DNA of 64,000 bases from Rhynochetos jubatus (Eukaryota; Chordata; Aves; Eurypygiformes; Rhynochetidae), in the NCBI GenBank assembly GCA_027574665.1, contig CM050659.1, positions 16,593,001-16,657,000 on the forward strand, read 5' to 3'. This document shows, piece by piece, positions 59,897-64,000 of this stretch. How positions within the stretch are numbered: position 1 is the stretch's first letter; each line of letters starts with the position of its first letter. A program made the translations under genes and the position numbers. The notes beneath the pieces were generated by a model. It saw nothing but the letters and a program-made list of their open reading frames with translations, was not told the origin of the DNA and made no database searches.

Positions 59897-62550
59897 TTGG
59901 CTCCTTCCCCTGCTTTCCTAGCCAGAACCCGTGGGGGGCCGTGGCCGGAAACCGCGGTCGGCAACTTCTAGGGTTAGGGTTAGGGTTCGGGTCCGGAGAA
60001 CCAGAAAGCCCACAGCTCCAGGGATAATTGGGATTGCAAAGGCCTGCCAAGAGGAGCATGACACTGTACCGACATGGCTCCCTCCCCAGCTTTCCTAGCC
60101 AGAACCCAGGGGGGGCCGTGGCCGGAAACCGCGGTCGGCAACTTCTAGGGTTAGGGTTAGGGTTAGGGTCCGGAGAACCAGAAAGCCCACAGCTCCAGGG
60201 ATAATTGGGATTGCAAAGGCCTGCCAAGAGGAGCACGACACTGCACAGACATGGCTCCTTCCCCTGCTTTCCTAGCCAGAACCCGGGAGGGGCCGTGGCC
60301 GGAAACCGCGGTCGGCGACTTCTAGGGTTAGGGTTAGGGTTAGGGTCCGGAGAACCAGAAAGCCCGCAGCTCCAGGGATAATTGGGATTGTAAAGGCCTG
60401 CCAAGAGGAGCATGACACTGCACCGACATGGCTCCCTCCACAGCTTTCCTAGCCAGAACTCAGGGGGGGCCGTGGCCGGAAACCGCGGTCGGCAACTTCT
60501 AGGGTTAGGGTTAGGGTTAGGGTCCGGAGAACCAGAAAGCCCACAGCTCCAGGGATAATTGGGATTGCAAAGGCCTGCCAAGAGGAGCACGACACTGCAC
60601 AGACATGGCTCCTTCCCCTGCTTTCCTAGCCAGAACCCGGGAGGGGCCGTGGCCGGAAACCGTGGTCGGCGACTTCTAGGGTTAGGGTTAGGGTTAGGGT
60701 CCGGAGAACCAGAAAGCCCGCAGCTCCAGGGATAATTGGGATTGTAAAGGCCTGCCAAGAGGAGCATGACACTGCACCGACATGGCTCCCTCCCCAGCTT
60801 TCCTAGCCAGAACTCAGGGGGGGCCATGCCCAGAAACCGCGGTCGGCAACTTCTAGGGTTAGGGTTAGGGTTAGGGTCCGGAGAACCAGAAAGCCCACAG
60901 CTCCAGGGATAATTGGGATTGCAAAGGCCTGCCAAGAGGAGCATGACACTGCACCGACATGGCTCCCTCCCCAGCTTTCCTAGCCAGAACTCAGGGGGGG
61001 CCATGCCCAGAAACCGCGGTCGGCAACTTCTAGGGTTAGGGTTAGGGTTAGGGTCCGGAGAACCAGAAAGCCCACAGCTCCAGGGATAATTGGGATTGCA
61101 AAGGCCTGCCAAGAGGAGCACGACACTGCACAGACATGGCTCCTTCCCCAGCTTTCCTAGCCAGAACCCAGGGGGGGCCATGCCCAGAAACCGCGGTCGG
61201 CAACTTCTAGGGTTAGGGTTAGGGTTAGGGTCCGGAGAAGCAGAAAGCCCACAGCTCCAGGGATAATTGGGATTGCAAAGGCCTGCCAAGAGGAGCACGA
61301 CACTGCACAGACTTGGCTCCTTCCCCTGCTTTCCTAGCCAGAACCCGGGGGGGGCCGTGGCCGGAAACCGCGGTCGGCAACTTCTAGGGTTAGGGTTAGG
61401 GTTCGGGTCCGGAGAACCAGAAAGCCCACAGCTCCAGGGATAATTGGGATTGCAAAGGCCTGCCAAGAGGAGCATGACACTGTACCGACATGGCTCCCTC
61501 CCCAGCTTTCCTAGCCAGAACCCAGGGGGGGCCGTGGCCGGAAACCGCGGTCGGCAACTTCTAGGGTTAGGGTTAGGGTTAGGGTCCGGAGAACCAGAAA
61601 GCCCACAGATCCAGGGATAATTGGGATTGCAAAGGCCTGCCAAGAGGAGCACGACACTGCACAGACATGGCTCCTTCCCCTGCTTTCCTAGCCAGAACCC
61701 GGGAGGGGCCGTGGCCGGAAACCGCGGTCGGCGACTTCTAGGGTTAGGGTTAGGGTTAGGGTCCGGAGAACCAGAAAGCCCGCAGCTCCAGGGATAATTG
61801 GGATTGTAAAGGCCTGCCAAGAGGAGCATGACACTGCACCGACATGGCTCCCTCCCCAGCTTTCCTAGCCAGAACTCAGGGGGGGCCATGCCCATAAACC
61901 GCGGTCGGCAACTTCTAGGGTTAGGGTTAGGGTTAGGGTCCGGAGAACCAGAAAGCCCACAGCTCCAGGGATAATTGGGATTGCAAAGGCCTGCCAAGAG
62001 GAGCACGACACTGCACAGACATGGCTCCTTCCCCTGCTTTCCTAGCCAGAACCCGGGAGGGGCCGTGGCCGGAAACCGGTTCGGCGACTTCTAGGGTTAG
62101 GGTTAGGGTTAGGGTCCGGAGAACCAGAAAGCCCGCAGCTCCAGGGATAATTGGGATTGTAAAGGCCTGCCAAGAGGAGCATGACACTGCACCGACATGG
62201 CTCCCTCCCCAGCTTTCCTAGCCAGAACTCAGGGGGGGCCATGCCCAGAAACCGCGGTCGGCAACTTCTAGGGTTAGGGTTAGGGTTAGGGTCCGGAGAA
62301 CCAGAAAGCCCACAGCTCCAGGGATAATTGGGATTGCAAAGGCCTGCCAAGAGGAGCATGACACTGCACCGTCATGGCTCCCTCCCCAGCTTTCCTAGCC
62401 AGAACTCAGGGGGGGCCATGCCCAGAAACCGCGGTCGGCAACTTCTAGGGTTAGGGTTAGGGTTAGGGTCCGGAGAAGCAGAAAGCCCACAGCTCCAGGG
62501 ATAATTGGGATTGCAAAGGCCTGCCAAGAGGAGCACGACACTGCACAGAC
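59897..62550 (+). repeat. About 2,654-bp (15-unit) higher-order block, copy 1
   Basis: AGACTTGGC occurs at 59,897, 61,313, 62,551 and 63,967 (T position), at spacings of 1,416, 1,238 and 1,416 bp, that is 8, 7 (minus 1 bp) and 8 units. CTCCCTCCACAGC at 60,440 and 63,094 gives the overall period of 2,654 bp. The missing base is at AAACCGGTTCGG near 62.08 kb, where other units read AAACCGCGGTCGG. Confidence 0.78.
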
Positions 62551-64000
62551 TTGGCTCCTTCCCCTGCTTTCCTAGCCAGAACCCGGGGGGGGCCGTGGCC
62601 GGAAACCGCGGTCGGCAACTTCTAGGGTTAGGGTTAGGGTTCGGGTCCGGAGAACCAGAAAGCCCACAGCTCCAGGGATAATTGGGATTGCAAAGGCCTG
62701 CCAAGAGGAGCATGACACTGTACCGACATGGCTCCCTCCCCAGCTTTCCTAGCCAGAACCCAGGGGGGGCCGTGGCCGGAAACCGCGGTCGGCAACTTCT
62801 AGGGTTAGGGTTAGGGTTAGGGTCCGGAGAACCAGAAAGCCCACAGCTCCAGGGATAATTGGGATTGCAAAGGCCTGCCAAGAGGAGCACGACACTGCAC
62901 AGACATGGCTCCTTCCCCTGCTTTCCTAGCCAGAACCCGGGAGGGGCCGTGGCCGGAAACCGCGGTCGGCGACTTCTAGGGTTAGGGTTAGGGTTAGGGT
63001 CCGGAGAACCAGAAAGCCCGCAGCTCCAGGGATAATTGGGATTGTAAAGGCCTGCCAAGAGGAGCATGACACTGCACCGACATGGCTCCCTCCACAGCTT
63101 TCCTAGCCAGAACTCAGGGGGGGCCGTGGCCGGAAACCGCGGTCGGCAACTTCTAGGGTTAGGGTTAGGGTTAGGGTCCGGAGAACCAGAAAGCCCACAG
63201 CTCCAGGGATAATTGGGATTGCAAAGGCCTGCCAAGAGGAGCACGACACTGCACAGACATGGCTCCTTCCCCTGCTTTCCTAGCCAGAACCCGGGAGGGG
63301 CCGTGGCCGGAAACCGTGGTCGGCGACTTCTAGGGTTAGGGTTAGGGTTAGGGTCCGGAGAACCAGAAAGCCCGCAGCTCCAGGGATAATTGGGATTGTA
63401 AAGGCCTGCCAAGAGGAGCATGACACTGCACCGACATGGCTCCCTCCCCAGCTTTCCTAGCCAGAACTCAGGGGGGGCCATGCCCAGAAACCGCGGTCGG
63501 CAACTTCTAGGGTTAGGGTTAGGGTTAGGGTCCGGAGAACCAGAAAGCCCACAGCTCCAGGGATAATTGGGATTGCAAAGGCCTGCCAAGAGGAGCATGA
63601 CACTGCACCGACATGGCTCCCTCCCCAGCTTTCCTAGCCAGAACTCAGGGGGGGCCATGCCCAGAAACCGCGGTCGGCAACTTCTAGGGTTAGGGTTAGG
63701 GTTAGGGTCCGGAGAACCAGAAAGCCCACAGCTCCAGGGATAATTGGGATTGCAAAGGCCTGCCAAGAGGAGCACGACACTGCACAGACATGGCTCCTTC
63801 CCCAGCTTTCCTAGCCAGAACCCAGGGGGGGCCATGCCCAGAAACCGCGGTCGGCAACTTCTAGGGTTAGGGTTAGGGTTAGGGTCCGGAGAAGCAGAAA
63901 GCCCACAGCTCCAGGGATAATTGGGATTGCAAAGGCCTGCCAAGAGGAGCACGACACTGCACAGACTTGGCTCCTTCCCCTGCTTTCCTAGCCAGAACCC
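62551..64000 (+). repeat. 15-unit higher-order block, copy 2, cut by the window end
   Basis: The unit order repeats that from 59,897, including the TTCGGG tract variant, the CTCCCTCCACAGC unit and the GCCCGCAGC units. It runs to the window edge, so its full length cannot be seen. Confidence 0.75.

Larger units (their letters stand above)
1..64000 (+). repeat. Composite telomere-containing satellite array, 177/171-bp unit, head to tail
   Basis: The same unit recurs without interruption from the first to the last base, always in the same orientation. Spacing measured between identical landmarks is 177 bp for most units, 171 bp where one TTAGGG is missing, and occasionally 176, 178 or 179 bp from small indels. 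That gives about 362 units. Each unit has, in order: a spacer around GAGGAGCACGACACTGCA, a pyrimidine-rich stretch, a G7-8 run, a CCGTGG/CCGCGG hairpin segment, the telomeric tract, then TCCGGAGAACCAG and a segment ending in AAAGGCCTGCCA. No inserted transposon, inverted unit or unique sequence was seen. Both window edges cut a unit, so the true array is longer. I do not recognise the family. A vertebrate subtelomeric or heterochromatic location is an inference from TTAGGG and array size. No gene content is supported anywhere. Confidence 0.97.
55618..64000 (+). repeat. Array domain 5: CCATGCCCAGAAACC / CTCCCTCCCC unit families
   Basis: After the 5,665-bp duplication the composition changes. 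CCATGCCCAGAAACC, CTCCCTCCCC, GCCCGCAGCTCC, GGTCGGCGACTT and AGACTTGGC variants become frequent. GAGCATGAC with GATTGTAAAGG, absent from about 26.5 to 56.6 kb, returns. No 171-bp units were seen. TTCGGG replaces the last TTAGGG at 57,687, 59,988, 61,404 and 62,642 (position of the C), at spacings of 13, 8 and 7 units. Confidence 0.72.

Noticed and set aside
1-64000. Alpha satellite (171-bp units)
   Set aside because: The 171-bp class equals the alphoid length by coincidence. It is the 177-bp unit minus one TTAGGG, and the sequence is GC-rich and unrelated to AT-rich alpha satellite.
1-64000. CRISPR array
   Set aside because: There are no short repeats with unique spacers. The entire unit is repeated and the variable sites are scattered substitutions.
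1-64000. Terminal telomere
   Set aside because: TTAGGG never exceeds three full copies in a row and is always followed by the same non-telomeric sequence, so this is a satellite and not a chromosome end.

Overview
The whole window is one uninterrupted tandem satellite array, and I find no genes, RNA genes, CRISPR array or recognisable transposon in it. The repeat unit is 177 bp, with a minority class of 171 bp. The window holds roughly 362 units (my estimate from length), all in the same orientation, and it begins and ends inside a unit, so the array continues on both sides. Each unit carries a short block of vertebrate-type telomere repeat, TAGGG(TTAGGG)3 or TAGGG(TTAGGG)2, joined to about 154 bp of GC-rich, CpG-rich non-telomeric sequence. 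That sequence contains a G7-8 run, a hairpin-capable CCGTGG...CCGCGG segment, and a moderately GC-rich spacer.

Organism: TTAGGG telomeres, a nucleosome-sized GC-rich unit and tens of kilobases of homogeneous array point to an animal, most likely a vertebrate, and to subtelomeric or heterochromatic DNA from a long-read assembly. TTAGGG is not unique to vertebrates, and I do not recognise this satellite family, so the species is left open.

Layout, by which sequence variants predominate. (1) 1 to about 5.45 kb: mixed 177- and 171-bp units with CCTTCG, CAGGGCAGG and plain G-run types. (2) About 5.45-26.42 kb: units with CCATAACCAGAAAC and GAGCATGAC changes, including recurring cassettes at 12.9, 14.1 and 17.5 kb and a 9-unit block duplicated at 19.4 and 21.7 kb. 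(3) About 26.4-44.3 kb: those types vanish and units with AGGGGTTGCC and CCATGCCCGG appear, with an 885-bp (5-unit) higher-order repeat at 34-37 kb. (4) 44.3-55.6 kb: two adjacent, nearly identical 5,665-bp copies (32 units each), which themselves contain a nested 8-unit period. (5) 55.6-64 kb: a further family (CCATGCCCAGAAACC, CTCCCTCCCC, GCCCGCAGC) with 8-unit (1,416 bp) and 15-unit (about 2,654 bp) higher-order repeats.

Interpretation: the array looks like a composite satellite formed when a telomere-repeat block was captured by, or born next to, a unique segment and then amplified by unequal exchange and gene conversion. Very long open frames on the minus strand, up to 4,867 codons, follow from the unit lengths 177 and 171 both being multiples of three; I do not regard them as genes. 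The observations most worth a second look are the telomere-satellite fusion and its fixed hexamer number, a CENP-B-box-like variant in four units, the retained CpG density next to TTAGGG (reminiscent of TERRA promoter repeats), and the exact 5,665-bp duplication.
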